Source: Ptychodera flava
Taxonomy: Eukaryota; Hemichordata; Enteropneusta; Ptychoderidae
Length of the DNA: 64,000 nucleotides
Direction: 5' to 3'
Assembly (NCBI RefSeq): GCF_041260155.1
Contig: NC_091932.1
Coordinates: forward strand, 25,324,746-25,388,745
Part shown: one piece after another, positions 36,200-50,128 of the stretch
How the letters are laid out: each line of letters begins with the position of its first letter
Position numbering within the stretch: the stretch's first letter is position 1
The notes under the pieces: model-generated
Told to the model about the DNA's origin: nothing
What the model saw: the letters and a program-made list of their open reading frames with translations, nothing else
The model's database searches: none
Translations under genes and position numbers: made by a program

Positions 36200-39130
36200 T
36201 TCTGATTTTTCAATAACCTTTGACCTCCCTATACCTCTGCAGCTAAGCTATACCAATGGCTTTTCCTGGCGTATATGAGAGTCGTGGGGGCCGGGGCTAG
36301 TGACTACTGAACAATGACCTACAGGGTATCAAACTGCAAATCAATATTTTGAGGATGAACTTGACCTATGACCCTGGCATGTTTCTCCACCACATTGATT
36401 ATGCACATATGTAATTCCAGCCTTCAAACTAGTGCTAGAGTTCTGATTTTTGGTACACAAGGACAGTATCAGTGTTACGGTTTTTTAACAAAATGTCACA
36501 TGACCAGCTCATCCTATACCTCATTGATTATGCACATATCTAATTCTGGGCAAGCCAATAGAGTAAGAGGTCTGATTTTTGGTATATAGTGATAACCATT
36601 CAAAACAATTTTTTTCACAAAATGTCACATGACCTTGATGACCCTTGACCCCAAATATAACATCTTCCATAACTCAGTAACCACAAGGGCTACAGCCTTC
36701 ATATTTGGTATGATGGGAGACCTTATGGTACCATAGGTCATGCCTCATTAATTATGCACATATCTATTTTGGGCAAGCCAACAGAGCTTGAGGTCTGATT
36801 TTCGGTATATAAGGATAACTATGGGATACAATTTTTTTGACAAAATGTCACGTGACCTCGATGACCTTTTACCTCAATTACACATTTCTTTCCATAACTC
36901 AGTAACCACAAGGCCTACACCCTTCATATTTGGTATGATGGGACATCTTATGGTACCATAGGTCATGCCTTATTAAATATGCACATATCTAATTTTGGGC
37001 AAGCCAACAGAGCAAGAGGTCTGATTTTTGGTATATAGGGATAACTATGGGATACAATTTTTTTGACAAAATGTCACGTGACCTCGATGACCTTTGACCT
37101 CAAATATACATATCTGTCCATAACTCAGTAACCAAGAGGGCTACACCATTCATATTTGGTAAGATGGGATACCTTATGGTACCATAGGTCATGCCTCATT
37201 AAATATGCACATATCTAATTTTGGGCAAGCCAACAGAGCTAGAGGTCTGATTTTTGGTATATAGGGATAACTATGGATACAATTTTTTTGACAAAATGTC
37301 ACGTGACCTCGATGACCTTTGACCTCAAATATACATATCTGTCCATAACTCAGTAACCACAAGGAGCTACACCCTTCATATTTGGTAAGATGGGATACCT
37401 TATGGTAAGATATGCTGTACCTCATTAAATATGCACATATCTAATTTTAGGTAAGCCAATAGAGCTAAAGGTCTGATTTTTGGGGTATAGGAATAACTAA
37501 GGGATACAATTTTTTTGACAAAATGTCACGTGACCTCGATGACCATTGACCTCAAATATACATATCTGTCCATAACTCAGTAACCACAAGGGCTACACCC
37601 TTCATATTTGGTATGATGGGAGACCTTATGGTACCATAGGTCATGCCTCATTAAATATGCACATATCTAATTTTGGGCAAGCCAACAGAGCTTGAGGTCT
37701 GATTTTCGGTATATAAGGATAACTATGGGATACAATTTTTTTGACAAAATGTCACGTGACCTCGATGACCTTTGACCTCAATTACACATTTCTGTCCATA
37801 ACTCAATAACCACAAGGCCTACACCCTTCATATTTGGTATGATGGGACACCTTATGGTACCATAGGTCCTGCCTCCTTAAATATGCACATATCTAATTTT
37901 GGGCAAGCCAACAGAGCAAGAGGTCTGATTTTTGGTATATAGGGATAACTATGGGATACAATTTTTTTGACAAAATGTCACGTGACCTCGATGACCTTTG
38001 ACCTCAAATATACATATCTGTCCATAACTCAGTAACCAAGAGGGCTACACCATTCATATTTGGTATGATGGGAGACCTTATGGTACCATAGGTCATGCCT
38101 CATTAAATATGCACATATCTAATTTTGGGCAAGCCAAAAGAGCTAGAGGTCTGATTTTTGGTATATAGGGATAACTATGGATACAATTTTTTTGACAAAA
38201 TGTCACATGACCTCGATGACCTTTGACCTCAATTACACATACTGTCCATAACGCAGTAACCACAAGGACTACACCCTTCATATTTGGTAAGATGGGATAC
38301 CTTATGGTAAGATATGCTGTACCTCATTAAATATGCACATATCTAATTTTAGGTAAGCCAATAGAGCTAAAGGTCTGATTTTTGGTATATGGAATAACTA
38401 TGGGATACAATTTTTTTGACAAAATGTCACGTGACCTCGATGACCCTTTACCTCAGATATACATATCTGTCCATAACTCAGTAACCACAATGACTACACC
38501 ATTCATATTTGGTAAGAGAGGAGACCTTATGGTACCATAGGTCATGCCTCATTAAATATGCACATATCTAATTTCAGGCAAGCCAACAGAGCTAGAGGTC
38601 TGATTTTTGGTATATAAGGATAACTATGGGATACAATTTTATTGACAAATGTCACATGACCTCGATGACCTTTGACCTCAAATATACATATCTGTCCATA
38701 ACTCAGTAACCACAAGGACTACACCCTTCATATTTGGTAAGATGGGATACCTTATGGTACCATAGGTCATGCCTCATTAAATATGCACATATCTAATTTT
38801 GGCAAGCCAACAGAGCTAGAGGTATGATTTTTGGTATATAGGGATAACTATGGGATACAATTTTTTTGACAAATATCACATGACCTCGATGACCTTTGAC
38901 CTCAAATATACATACCTGTCCATAACTCAGTAACAACAAGGACTACATCCTTCATATTTGGTGAGATGGGATACCTTATGGTAAGATATGCTGTACCTCA
39001 TTAAATATGCACATATCTAATTTCGATGACCTTTTTCCATAAATATACATATTTGTCCATAACTCAGTAACCAAGAGCCCTATACCCTTCATATTTGGTA
39101 CGATCTTAGACCTTATGATGCCACATGCAG
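36200..39130 (+). repeat. ~226-bp satellite, about 11-12 monomers
   Basis: A monomer recurs about every 226 bp from about 36600. Each contains CATAACTCAGTAACCA, TTCATATTTGGTA, ATTAAATATGCACATATC, GGGCAAGCCAACAGAG, ATACAATTTTTTTGACA and GTCACGTGACC. The outer copies are degenerate and the central ones very similar. Open frames across it are shared by every monomer and are not genes. The run is followed by a tail containing GCCCCGGCATTGCTGCTTGC at about 39308. Confidence 0.92.
36847..38902 (+). promoter_or_regulatory. Repeated E-box plus nuclear-receptor half-site clusters
   Basis: Central satellite monomers carry GTCACGTGAC (a CACGTG E-box palindrome) running directly into TGACCTCGATGACCT and TGACCTTTGACCT. 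That is three TGACCT half-sites with spacers of 3 and 1. The exact 13-bp direct repeat with one-base spacer occurs seven times: 37088, 37313, 37766, 37992, 38217, 38666 and 38890. Such motifs bind HNF4/RXR-type receptors and USF/TFEB-type bHLH factors in animals. Activity here is inferred only from motif identity. Confidence 0.4.
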
Positions 39131-39344
39131 TACCTCATAATTGTGCACATTTCTAATTTTGAGCTAGCAATAAACCTAGTGTTCAGATTTTTTGTTGACA
39201 GATGTAACATAAGGAAAGAAAGTTTAGTTGGAAAAAAGACATGTAACGGTAATGACCTTTGCCCTCTCTGATTACTTTGCCATCTTTTTCCACTTAAGAT
39301 TGCTTTGGCCCCGGCATTGCTGCTTGCAGCTATATTCTTCTTCT
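39131..39344 (+). repeat. Degenerate monomer and tail of the satellite element
   Basis: Diverged satellite sequence is followed by GCCCCGGCATTGCTGCTTGC and a CTTCTTCTTC tract. A second copy of the tail, GCCCCGCCAACGCTGCTTGC, is at about 47024-47043. This suggests a fixed 3' end of the element family. Confidence 0.5.
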
Positions 39345-40745
39345 TCTGCCGATTCTTTGTCGACCTAGATCTCTTAAACGGCTGAACGAAAACTTCTCAA
39401 ATTTGCAGGGCTAGTAGGTATCAATTAGTACTCGTGCACCTGACCCTTGAAATTTTGATTGGTCACGTGACCTTGCGGCCATATTGGATTTTCCAAAACC
39501 TAAAAATGGCTTGTCAAGAAGACCTAGAGGTCTAGTCCATTTGAAATTTTTTGTATAGTAAGCATGACCTAAGGTCTTTAGAATTTGCAAATAAAATCGC
39601 ATGCGGTCACGTGACTTTGGCCGCCATATTGGGTTTTCTAAAATAGTCATTTAATCTTTAAAAATCTTCTTCTCCAGAACAGAAACATCGATTAAGCTCA
39701 AATTTTACTCATGCCATCCTTACAGTGATCTCTTTAAAGTTTGCAAAAGACATTTCGATTGGTCACGTGGTTTGGCCGCCATATTGGATTTTTTGAAATC
39801 ATAATTTAATCTTTAAAAATCTTCTTCTCCAGAACAGATTCACCAATAGCACTAAAATTTAATAAATGTCATCTACAATGTGATCTTTTTCAAGTTTGCG
39901 AAAAGCGTTTCGATTGGTCACGTGGTTTGGCCGCCATATTGGATTGCGCAAAAAATCGTAATTTGATCTTTAAAAATCTTCTTCTCCAGAACCAAAACAC
40001 TGATTAAGCTGGAATTTTACTCATGTCATGCTTACAGTGATCTCTTTCAAGTTTGCAAAAGGCATTTCGATCGGTCACGTGGTTTGGCCGCCATATTGGA
40101 TTTTGTGAAATCACAATTTAATCTTTAAAAATCTTCTTCTCCAGAACTAACACACCGATTGAACTAAAATTTTACATCTATCATCTAAAGTGTATATCTT
40201 TCAAGTTTGCAAAAGGCGTTTGGATTGGTCATGTGGTTTGGCCGCCATATTGAATTTTGCAAAAAATCGTAATTTAATCTTTAAAAATCTTCTCCAGAAC
40301 CAAAACACTGATTAATATGAAATTTTACTCATGTCACCCTTACAGTGATATCTTTCAAGTTTGCAAAAGCTTCTACATCTATCATCGAAAGTGTGTTCTC
40401 TTTCAAGTGTGCAAAGGCATTTGGATCGGTCTCATGGTTTCGCCGCCATATTGGATTTTGTGAAAAATCGTAATGTAATCTTTAAAAATCTTCTCCTCCA
40501 GAACAAATACACTGATTGAACTAAAATTTTACACTTATTTTCCCTAGTGGTAGTCCTTTAAGTTTGCGAAAGGCGTTTTGATCAGTCACGTAATTTGGCC
40601 GCCATATTGGATTTTGTTTAAATCACAATTTAATCTTTAAAAATCTTCTTCTCCAGAACCAATACACACATTCAACTGAAATTTTACTCATATCTTTCAT
40701 AGTGCGAGCACTTTCAAGTTTGCGAAAGGCATTTGGATCGGTTAA
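39345..40745 (+). repeat. ~155-bp satellite, about 8 monomers, with element head
   Basis: It starts with the same head sequence as the previous element (CTAGATCTC to TTTGCAGGGC, CACCTGACCCTT). Then about eight monomers of roughly 155 bp follow, each with GCCGCCATATTGGATTTT, TTTAATCTTTAAAAATCTTC, CTCCAGAAC, TTTCAAGTTTGC and ATTGGTCACGTGG. No coding frame spans it. Confidence 0.9.
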
Positions 40746-41412
40746 GTCGCCCCAATGTTCATAAGGCTGCAGTTTAAAACCTCGTCAGTCAGAAGATCGA
40801 TCAGTGATGTATGTTATATTGTACACTTGAAAGTCAAAGACGGCACGACAGATTGCAATGCCCGCTGTCAAATTCAGCTAGCAGTCACACGAACCCTAAT
40901 CTCGGCCCCTTGTGTAAGGCAACTTTTGCGACCAGCTTTTGTACGCCATGTGACGTTGTCGAGTATACTGCGGCGGAAGTACTTAGAGGAGTGTGCCACT
41001 AGCTTTAAGGGGTGGCCGACGGGTGTGATCGACTGAATGGCACAATTACTGGAGTCTATCTCTATGCACAGCTGATATGTGAGTGTCAAGGACCATAAAT
41101 GAAGCTTTTCGGGTATTTTTATATGTAGGTGTCTGAATGCACGCTCACTTCTTCATCATGATAAAAAGACAGATACATGACATTGCAAGGTGTGGTGACT
41201 TGTTAATGTTTCTCTATCTGACATGCATGGAGTGGCCCTGGTGTGTTGTGTAACTGAGAGCATGTAGCTGATTAAAAATGTAAACAAGACCACATCAAGT
41301 CCAGCCGTTAATGTCGTAAAAATCGCTGATACATATCTATTGAAACAGCACCTTGTTAATGAAGCTCTGCAGCTTGATCGAATTTCACTGTAATTGCTCT
41401 GTGCAGTTGCAT
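40746..41412. other. No gene seen
   Basis: Contains short overlapping open frames on both strands (such as 40755-41036) without any recognisable protein. No repeat or RNA gene was found. Confidence 0.4.
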
Positions 41413-41706
41413 GCCCGGTCTAAGAGATCGCCGAAATTTACCCGATATTTATCAGGGATTTGGGGACTCTGATATCGATACTGGACAATAGTAGAATGAC
41501 TTGCCCTGTGCTTCGGTACGCCAGATCAGTGAAATCGTCGATATTTAATTGGATGTTTATCGGCAATTTGGGGACTCTGATATCGATAGTACACAATACT
41601 AGAATGACTTGCCCTGTGCCTTGGCACGCACGGTCTGTGAAGTCGCCGATATTTACTAGATATTTATTGGCGATTTGGGGACTCAAATATCGATACTAGA
41701 CGATAC
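41413..41706. repeat. ~108-bp minisatellite, about 2.7 copies
   Basis: GGGGACTC followed by ATATCGATA recurs at 41462, 41570 and 41677. Intervening blocks share AGAATGACTTGCCCTGTG and CGCCGATATTTA. The two 79-82 residue frames across it are repeat shadows. Confidence 0.85.
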
Positions 41707-42334
41707 TAGATTCTGTCAAATCCCAGTTAAATATCCGATATATATCGTGACCTTGCATTTCTGGTCAAACCCGACTTCCAAGGACTGACTCTAACTTCGA
41801 TACTGAACGATACTAGATTCTGTCGAATCGCGGGTTTATATCCAATATCGGAGAAGTTGGACGCTCTTGCCATAGTTCTAGGTGTAAATGGGTGCGACCT
41901 GGCATCTTATGTTTGTTTGCAAAACTTATTATAGTGGAAACACTCAGTAAACATCCACTTCCTTCGGCGTCTCCTTTGCTTGTTTTGTTTTTGTGCGCGA
42001 CTTCCGCGCTCTCAGTAACTTTACCAGGGCAGACAATGGCTCGGAAATGCGCGATTTGCGCAATCGCGCAGGCGAGAGAAAACCATGTCCACCATCGTAA
42101 ATATGCCGGTTCCATCACTGTTACTAATGGATCAAAAATAATCCTTATATCAGCCATATTATCGACATATTTTGTCATTTAATTGTCTACTCTTTGAACA
42201 AAATATTTGTCGCTTTGTCGTACGTCGGCCGATGACTGACGGCAGACTTCTTTGGCATGCAACCAACATAGTGAGTTGATAGCGTTGGAATTTGACAAAA
42301 GCTTAAATGAGCATGCGCGAAAACGTTTCAAGAT

Positions 42335-42359
42335 CCCCCCCCCCCCCCCCCCCCCCCCC
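42335..42359. repeat. Poly-C run of 25
   Basis: Uninterrupted C homopolymer, directly visible. Its true length is uncertain in any assembly. Confidence 0.95.
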
Positions 42360-42802
42360 GTTTTTTATAGTCCGGTCATTGTACGCTTTCGGTAGTTTCG
42401 AGACATCCAAACAATGCAAATGCATTACAAATGCACGGTACGATGCGCCTAGAGTTGAAGTCGGTGAAATGTTAAAAATTAAAATAATTTTTAAAATCGT
42501 AGTTTCTTTGGTGTCTCTCCTATATCCATACGAACCTATTTGGAATTAGGCAGCGCAGGCCAGGTTTCCTAGCAATGGAATGCGTTATCTGAGTCTGTGC
42601 AGTAGTGAGTTAGTTTCAGTCGGGGATTCGATATATATCGGACATTTCACCACCTTACATGTACATGTTTTCATAAAACCGACTTCATGGACTGACTGTA
42701 ATTTCGATACTAAACGATACTAGATTTTGACGAATCGCGGGTAAATATCCGATATATATCGGAAATTTCACCGCCTTACTGTTCTGGTAAAATTCGACTT
42801 AA

Positions 42803-43405
42803 AGGGGAAGTTCACCAAGGATGATTTTTACATATGTGGTAGCTCTGTGGTCTTTTACCCCGGAAAAGCTGTTTTCACCATTTATAACTCGCCCGATTTT
42901 CTACGAAAATGATAAAAATAGTACAGGAAAATGCCCATGTAATTTGAATCATGGGAAAAAAGCCCCAAGCTTGGAGCTTGCATCATGTGATATGGAAGGG
43001 ACCATCTTCGGATGGGTATGGCCCCCACATTGTCCACTCACAGTAATACAGTAGTAAACAGCAACACAAAATCTGACAGTGGACAGTTTATTATAAGTGA
43101 TTCACCGTTTATGTAAGGATACTCAGTATAAACAAAAGTTATGTAAATACGCACAGCCTGGTTTAAGCATGGGTGAGTGGACAATGCCATACCCATGGGA
43201 AAATGGTGCCTTCCATATCACATGATGCAAGCTCCAAGCTTGGCGCTTTTTTCCCATGATTCAAATTACATGGGCAACTTCCTGTACTATTTCTATCGGT
43301 TTTTGTAAAAATCGTGCAAGTTATAAATGGCGAAAATAGCTTTTCCGGGGTAAGTGACCACAAAGCTAGCACATATGTAAAAATCATCCTTGGTGAACTT
43401 CCCCT
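42803..43405. mobile_element. 603-bp fold-back MITE flanked by TTAA
   Basis: Flanked by TTAA at 42799-42802 and 43406-43409. The ends AGGGGAAGTTCACCAAGG and CCTTGGTGAACTTCCCCT are perfect inverted copies. The arms stay similar for about 220-240 bp each, around a centre of about 130 bp. No coding capacity. TTAA duplication with long inverted arms suggests a piggyBac-mobilised MITE. Confidence 0.92.
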
Positions 43406-43753
43406 TTAATTCAAGCATGCTATTTTTTACATCCATGATTCCAGGGACTGACTCTAACCTTGATACTAGGCGATACTGAATTCTGTCAAATTACGGGTAA
43501 ATATCCGATATATATCGGATATTTCACCACCCTATAGATCTAGCCGAGCCAATCTAACTTCGATATTGTATAATCTAGTAGCCGTAAATATTGGATATCA
43601 TATAAAAAGTGCAATGTCGCGGTGTCCTCGGGATTCCGGGATAAACTCCTTTGTGTAGCGCTCATCCTGCCCGCTATCGCGTTCACCACACTCAGGTGTC
43701 TCACATCGCCTTCACCCCACTAAAGCATTCACAAATCACAGTTTACGATGCAG

Positions 43754-45396
43754 CTAGAAGGCAGCTCCATTTTCATACCAGTTTAAAAGTAAAATATTCA
43801 TAGACTTGAGATATTTGTGCATGTTAGACTTTCGATACATTCGCTTTACGCTTGAATTTAGCATGGAGCTTTAATGAAATTATATCACTACATAATTTTC
43901 TAACTTCCTCCCTGTCGCTTTGAATGGTGTCATTTTGACCAAACTTGGCGAATAAAATCCTGACATAATACCATTTAGTTATTACACTTTTAATAAAAGG
44001 GTGTTTGGCTGTAGGTGACTGTGTGATTATGGATAATTGCGGTTTCCACCACGCGCGATATATTGAACAAAATCTCCAACTACTATTGCGGAAAGTCTAC
44101 CGTGAATTTGGAAAGTTAGGTAACGGCAAAAGCATACGACTTATTTTACAAAGTAGAGCGAGTAAGGCACTCCTGAACGGCGAAAATGTTGGTGGTGTAT
44201 TGCTGGCAACAAGACAATATCTTTACTGACGTTAGGAACTTGTGTTGATTGGCTTCCGTAGAGATGAATTCGCGAGATTTTTCAGTGTATTGTGACGTGA
44301 TATCGGAAACAGATTTTCAGACAAGGCGCTCGCTCGTCTGCCGAGTCAACGTACTTCCGCATTCATATCGTGCAAATGCGCAATTCTTGTCGCGATATTT
44401 GAGCATTAAACTTGATCGTCAGTGAAACAAAAACATGGTTCTCAATATCAAAACATTATGTATTTCATATTTTAGGGTTCTGTTTAAAGTTCCATTAGCT
44501 GTATCTTCTTGCGATTTTTCCGTTAGTTTTGATTGAAATGATCACTGGCTCATGTTGAATAGCCTGTCAAATAACAGAGAATCGCATATCATTCGGAAAC
44601 ATTACGTGCCCTACAACTAAATAACATGTGATTTTACAACGAAAATTTCAATTTTTGTCCGGACAGAAATACAAACTCTGTTGACACGCGGATTGCAACG
44701 TAGGCATTCTTCTGCACCTGCGCGAGCCATTTACAGCAATTTCAAAATAAATATGCCCGGCACTAAGTTACGTCGTAGTCCATTGTCCGAGCTCGTTGCG
44801 TAGCCACTGAGATGTCTGGCAATCAACGACGCAATGTTGTTTTGATCCCGCAATAAACGTGAACTTGTACATCTGGCGTGATCGCGGCGTCACCATATCT
44901 GCGTTCTCCCCAGCACGCTGAGCATGCCAGACGTCAACAAATGAGCTCGGAAGGGCAACACGTTTGAACAAAAATTAGCAGTTTTATGTGGCTATAACAT
45001 CACTAATCATGTTAGTTTCTTCGTAAAACAACATTTTGCAACAAATATGAGCCTCCAACATGGAATTTTCCGAGGTAAAAAATGGTCAAAAGTTACAAAT
45101 AATGGCCCTTTAAGTAATAGACATGAACATTCGGATTTATGATCCATGATTTCCGCGATCGGTGGCATGATTCAAGCCGTGAATACGCACTGATTTTTTT
45201 TTGTGATGACCCCTGACCCAAGTGTCATCGATACGTTGTGCGCCCCGTCCGAGCATCGCTTGCTAAAATTCATGGAGCTACCAAAGCTCCATGCTAAATT
45301 CAAGCGTAAAGCGAATGTATCGAAAGTCTAACATGCACAAATATCTCAAGTCTATGAGTATTTTACTTCTGAACTGGTATGAAAATGGATATCTAG
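43754..45396 (+). mobile_element. 1.64-kb inverted-repeat element, decayed DNA transposon
   Basis: Arms 43754-43872 and 45283-45396 are inverted copies of about 115 bp, sharing for example CTTTACGCTTGAATTTAGCA and ATTTTCATACCAGTT, with few mismatches. The interior holds a short transposase-like fragment at 44005. A perfect 9-bp hairpin (CATGGAGCT, ACCAA, AGCTCCATG) sits at the inner edge of the right arm. The outer boundary is set by where similarity ends. No target duplication was identified. Confidence 0.7.
44005..44100 (+). pseudogene. DDE-transposase fragment
   Basis: The frame encodes G-D-C-V-I-M-D-N-C-G-F-H-H then A-R-Y-I-E-Q-N-L. This matches the second-aspartate region of DDE superfamily transposases (IS630/Tc1-like DDE_3 type), where a hydrophobic strand leads into D-N-x-x-x-H. 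Only about 30 residues are recognisable. The rest of the 74-codon frame has no resemblance, and no first Asp or final Glu region is visible nearby. It is a relic, not a working gene. Confidence 0.55.
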
Positions 45397-45828
45397 TTCG
45401 TTTGAAAAACTGGTGTGATGAAGCAGGTTTCGTGCTGCTAAAGCGCGACATGTATAGTGCAGCACTGATAGCGATTGCAGGTTTGTTACCAAGGCTGCGT
45501 TCACAAAAAAACGGTTAGGGGGGCTGGAGAAATTCAGGAACGGTGATTCGAAAATTTTGAGGGTAGTAGAGAGGGAACTTGAAATATTGCCCCACCTGTA
45601 GGGGGCACTTGAAAATGTTTTGGTTTCCTTTTATGTTTTACATTTTCCGATTCCATGTTTTTGTAGGTAATTAAATGAACAATGAATACCATTTTTATGT
45701 CATTCAAATGTTGCAATGTTAGTAATAATTTAACAGAATCTACAACCATTTTGTCACATTCCATGACTTTTATCTCGAAAAAAATCTAAACATTTGTGAT
45801 TTGTCGTATAAAAATCAGACTTGAGCCT

Positions 45829-46206
45829 AGTAACAGGGCACAAGCTCCAACTGTTGATGATTTTTGCAATATTTCTATCCAATATATCAACTACAGTTTC
45901 TTGCTGTCTCCCTACAGCATGATCAAACACACAATGTTCAGTTTCTCGACAAAGCCAGTATATATAAATATGTATTAGGTGATAGTTTAATTAGAGTCCA
46001 GACTGACAGTCAGTTGTCAGCATTGGTGCATGGTACACATACACTGGCTGTGCTAGCAAGCTGAATACTGGACAGTTCAACATGCTGTAGAGAGTAGAAC
46101 ACGAACGCATTTGTATAAACTGAACATAAATATTGTCAAAATTATCAAAGATAATACCGCTACTGCCTATGGGCAACTGTCACTATCAGATACTGCCCTG
46201 TTACTG
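45829..46206. mobile_element. Degenerate fold-back element, ~378 bp
   Basis: The ends are inverted copies, GTAACAGGGCA and TGCCCTGTTAC. Further inside, the GATTTTTGCAATATTT and AAATATTGTCAAAATTATC blocks, and the CCTACAGCATG and CATGCTGTAGAG blocks, also pair in inverted order. Divergence between arms suggests an old insertion. Confidence 0.6.
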
Positions 46207-46689
46207 GTACAGTAGTGTCACTGTTACTGCATACGTGAGCAGTGACAGAGAGAGCTCTGACTCTGATGTACATGGTAGTTGAAGAATAGTGTGTGTCAAA
46301 TGACGCTCATGACAGTGAAACATTATACCTAAACAAGATCAGGCCAGAAAGCAATACAAGGAAGAACATATGGAAAAGTTTTTGAATTCTGGCATATGAG
46401 AATAATCAAATATTACAAACAAAAGATGGAGTCACCATGCTTGATTTTCTAAATTTTCACATTCTTGTCATAAAATTATACAAAAGTAAAACTTTGAACG
46501 CTAAAGATGAAATGAAAAAATATATGACTAAATGGAATTACAACAAAATTTGCAATTATTACACTCAAAATTTCAGAGATGAATACATTGATTTGATGCA
46601 ATATTTCAGCCTTCCAGTATTGTCAATTTTGAGTAGCATCTAATTCATATATGTCTTGTACTTTTGAAAGACATGTTTGGTAGCTCACC
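46207..46689. other. No gene seen
   Basis: AT-rich sequence with no supported exon, RNA gene or recognised repeat. Confidence 0.4.
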
Positions 46690-47060
46690 GTGCTCAGTTT
46701 CAGACTCCACATTTGATTTTGAGAAAATCGCGATTTATCTCTGAAATCTTATTCTCCAGAACCACAACACTGATGGCAATGAAATTCCACTTTTGTCATT
46801 CTTAGTGAGAGCTCTTTCAAGTTTGTGAAAGGCAATTTGATCGGTCACATGGTTTTGCCGCCATATTGTATTTTGCATAAAACATACGATTACGATTGAA
46901 ACAGACAGTAAATATGAGATGATGTTCAAAATTCTTCTTTACAAGGACTTGACTGCTTTCAAGCTAAAATTTTGCACGTAATAAAATCACTGCACGAACT
47001 GGAAACCATGTTAATCGCTTGGGCCCCGCCAACGCTGCTTGCAGCTTTAATTTTCTTTGG
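46690..47060 (+). repeat. Stray copy of the 155-bp satellite element with tail
   Basis: One or two degenerate monomers (CTCCAGAACCACAACACTGAT, then TTTCAAGTTTGTGAAAGGC, then GCCGCCATATTG) are followed by the tail GCCCCGCCAACGCTGCTTGC. It appears to be a shrunken relative of the element at 39345-40745. Confidence 0.7.
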
Positions 47061-48024
47061 ATTTCATGATCACAGTTGTACAAATGAGTGCGCCCTCAAT
47101 CTTTCAAGGGCACATACGCAGATGTGGCTCCCGTTTACGATTTTCTCATGTCACAGGCAACTGAATATCATTAAAATATGTCAAGACCCCGTTTAGCACG
47201 ACCATTCCGTTACTTTAATCTGCAAAGAATTTTCAAAGTAACGGGTACAAGAGTTACAGATGCACATGGATACACATTTTGTATGACATTAGGACCGCAT
47301 AGGGCTCCCTCTTTGTCGTCGCAACTGGGGCGTTTTGGCTATGCTGTCAGCTCAAGATCGACTCGCTGGTCGTCTTCTAATATATCTTTGCTACTAGTAT
47401 GAATATAAAACACCTGCTTTTCACGTCCACGTCATAAACACGAACGTCTCGCTTATAAATTATGTGATGGTAATCGCCGTGATCCAAACATATGGGAAAA
47501 ATTGACAAAAAGCTTCAAGAAACTTCATCTGGTATTTAAAGATATATTTTGATAAACACTCAGTATACTGACCCTTAGACTCATGGGCCACCGGTCGATG
47601 CGTAATAATCTGGTGACCCCTTGACATAAATAATATATTCAATACAATCACAGTTTATGTTTCTATCTACGATAAAATGTTCCGCAGCTGATCAAACCAG
47701 AGTGTGTCACGTGTTCGTCTGCTACGTTTGTTTGCCTTACCACCTGTGCTTAATATAATCAAGTCTCGGTCATAAAACGAGGAGGAGCGAATAACTTTAC
47801 TTGACACGAACCACAAAACATTATTGTCGCTTCCTGACCCGCTATTCAAATATTGACCGAAAAAGACGGCTTTTAACCTTCGAAGCAATTCACATACATT
47901 CACAATCACGTGCTCACAAGAATTCGGAACAAAATCGACGTGTGCAGTAGTTTGGTGCTTTATAAAATCATGACGTACATTTCGTTTCGTTTCTAAAGAC
48001 TTAAGTTCCATCAATATAATGTAT

Positions 48025-48026
<2 letters not shown>
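47061..48026. other. No gene seen
   Basis: No recognised repeat or RNA gene. A minus-strand frame at 47667-48059 runs out of a (TA)n tract into about 110 residues without family resemblance; it is noted but not called. Confidence 0.4.

Positions 48027-48054
<28 letters not shown>
48027..48054. repeat. (TA)n microsatellite
   Basis: About 13 TA units, directly visible. Confidence 0.95.
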
Positions 48055-48055
<1 letters not shown>

Positions 48056-48302
48056 ACACATATTACTTCAAGTACAAAGTAATAATATCTCTTACTTAAG
48101 TTTCATTCAACCTGCAATCTTCAGATAGAAGTGAAAGGATTCTAAGCTCTAAGTTCCCATTTATATGTTTGGGACGTACCATTTTATTTCTAGGTGGTGT
48201 TATAATTTGATAATTGATATTTATTTTGGTGGAAACATTTTTTGAGGTGGTTTCAAAATGTCGCTACAAAAACAAATATTATCAAATTTTAACATCACCA
48301 TG

Positions 48303-50128
<1,826 letters not shown>

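Larger units (their letters stand above)
41707..43560. repeat. Dispersed ~90-bp CGATACTAGATT-type units
   Basis: Related blocks with GGACTGACTCTAAC, TTCGATACT, CGATACTAGATTCTG, CGGGTAAATATCCGATATAT and TTTCACC occur near 41735-41860, 42610-42800 and 43435-43540. They are interrupted by a MITE (42803-43405), a poly-C run and other sequence. They may descend from the neighbouring 108-bp minisatellite. Confidence 0.6.

Noticed and set aside
41813-42182. Overlapping 121- and 96-codon frames on opposite strands
   Set aside because: Neither resembles a known protein and the left end lies in a dispersed repeat.
47667-48059. 130-codon minus-strand frame starting in (TA)n
   Set aside because: The start is microsatellite translation and the rest is unrecognised; it could be part of an exon but nothing supports it.
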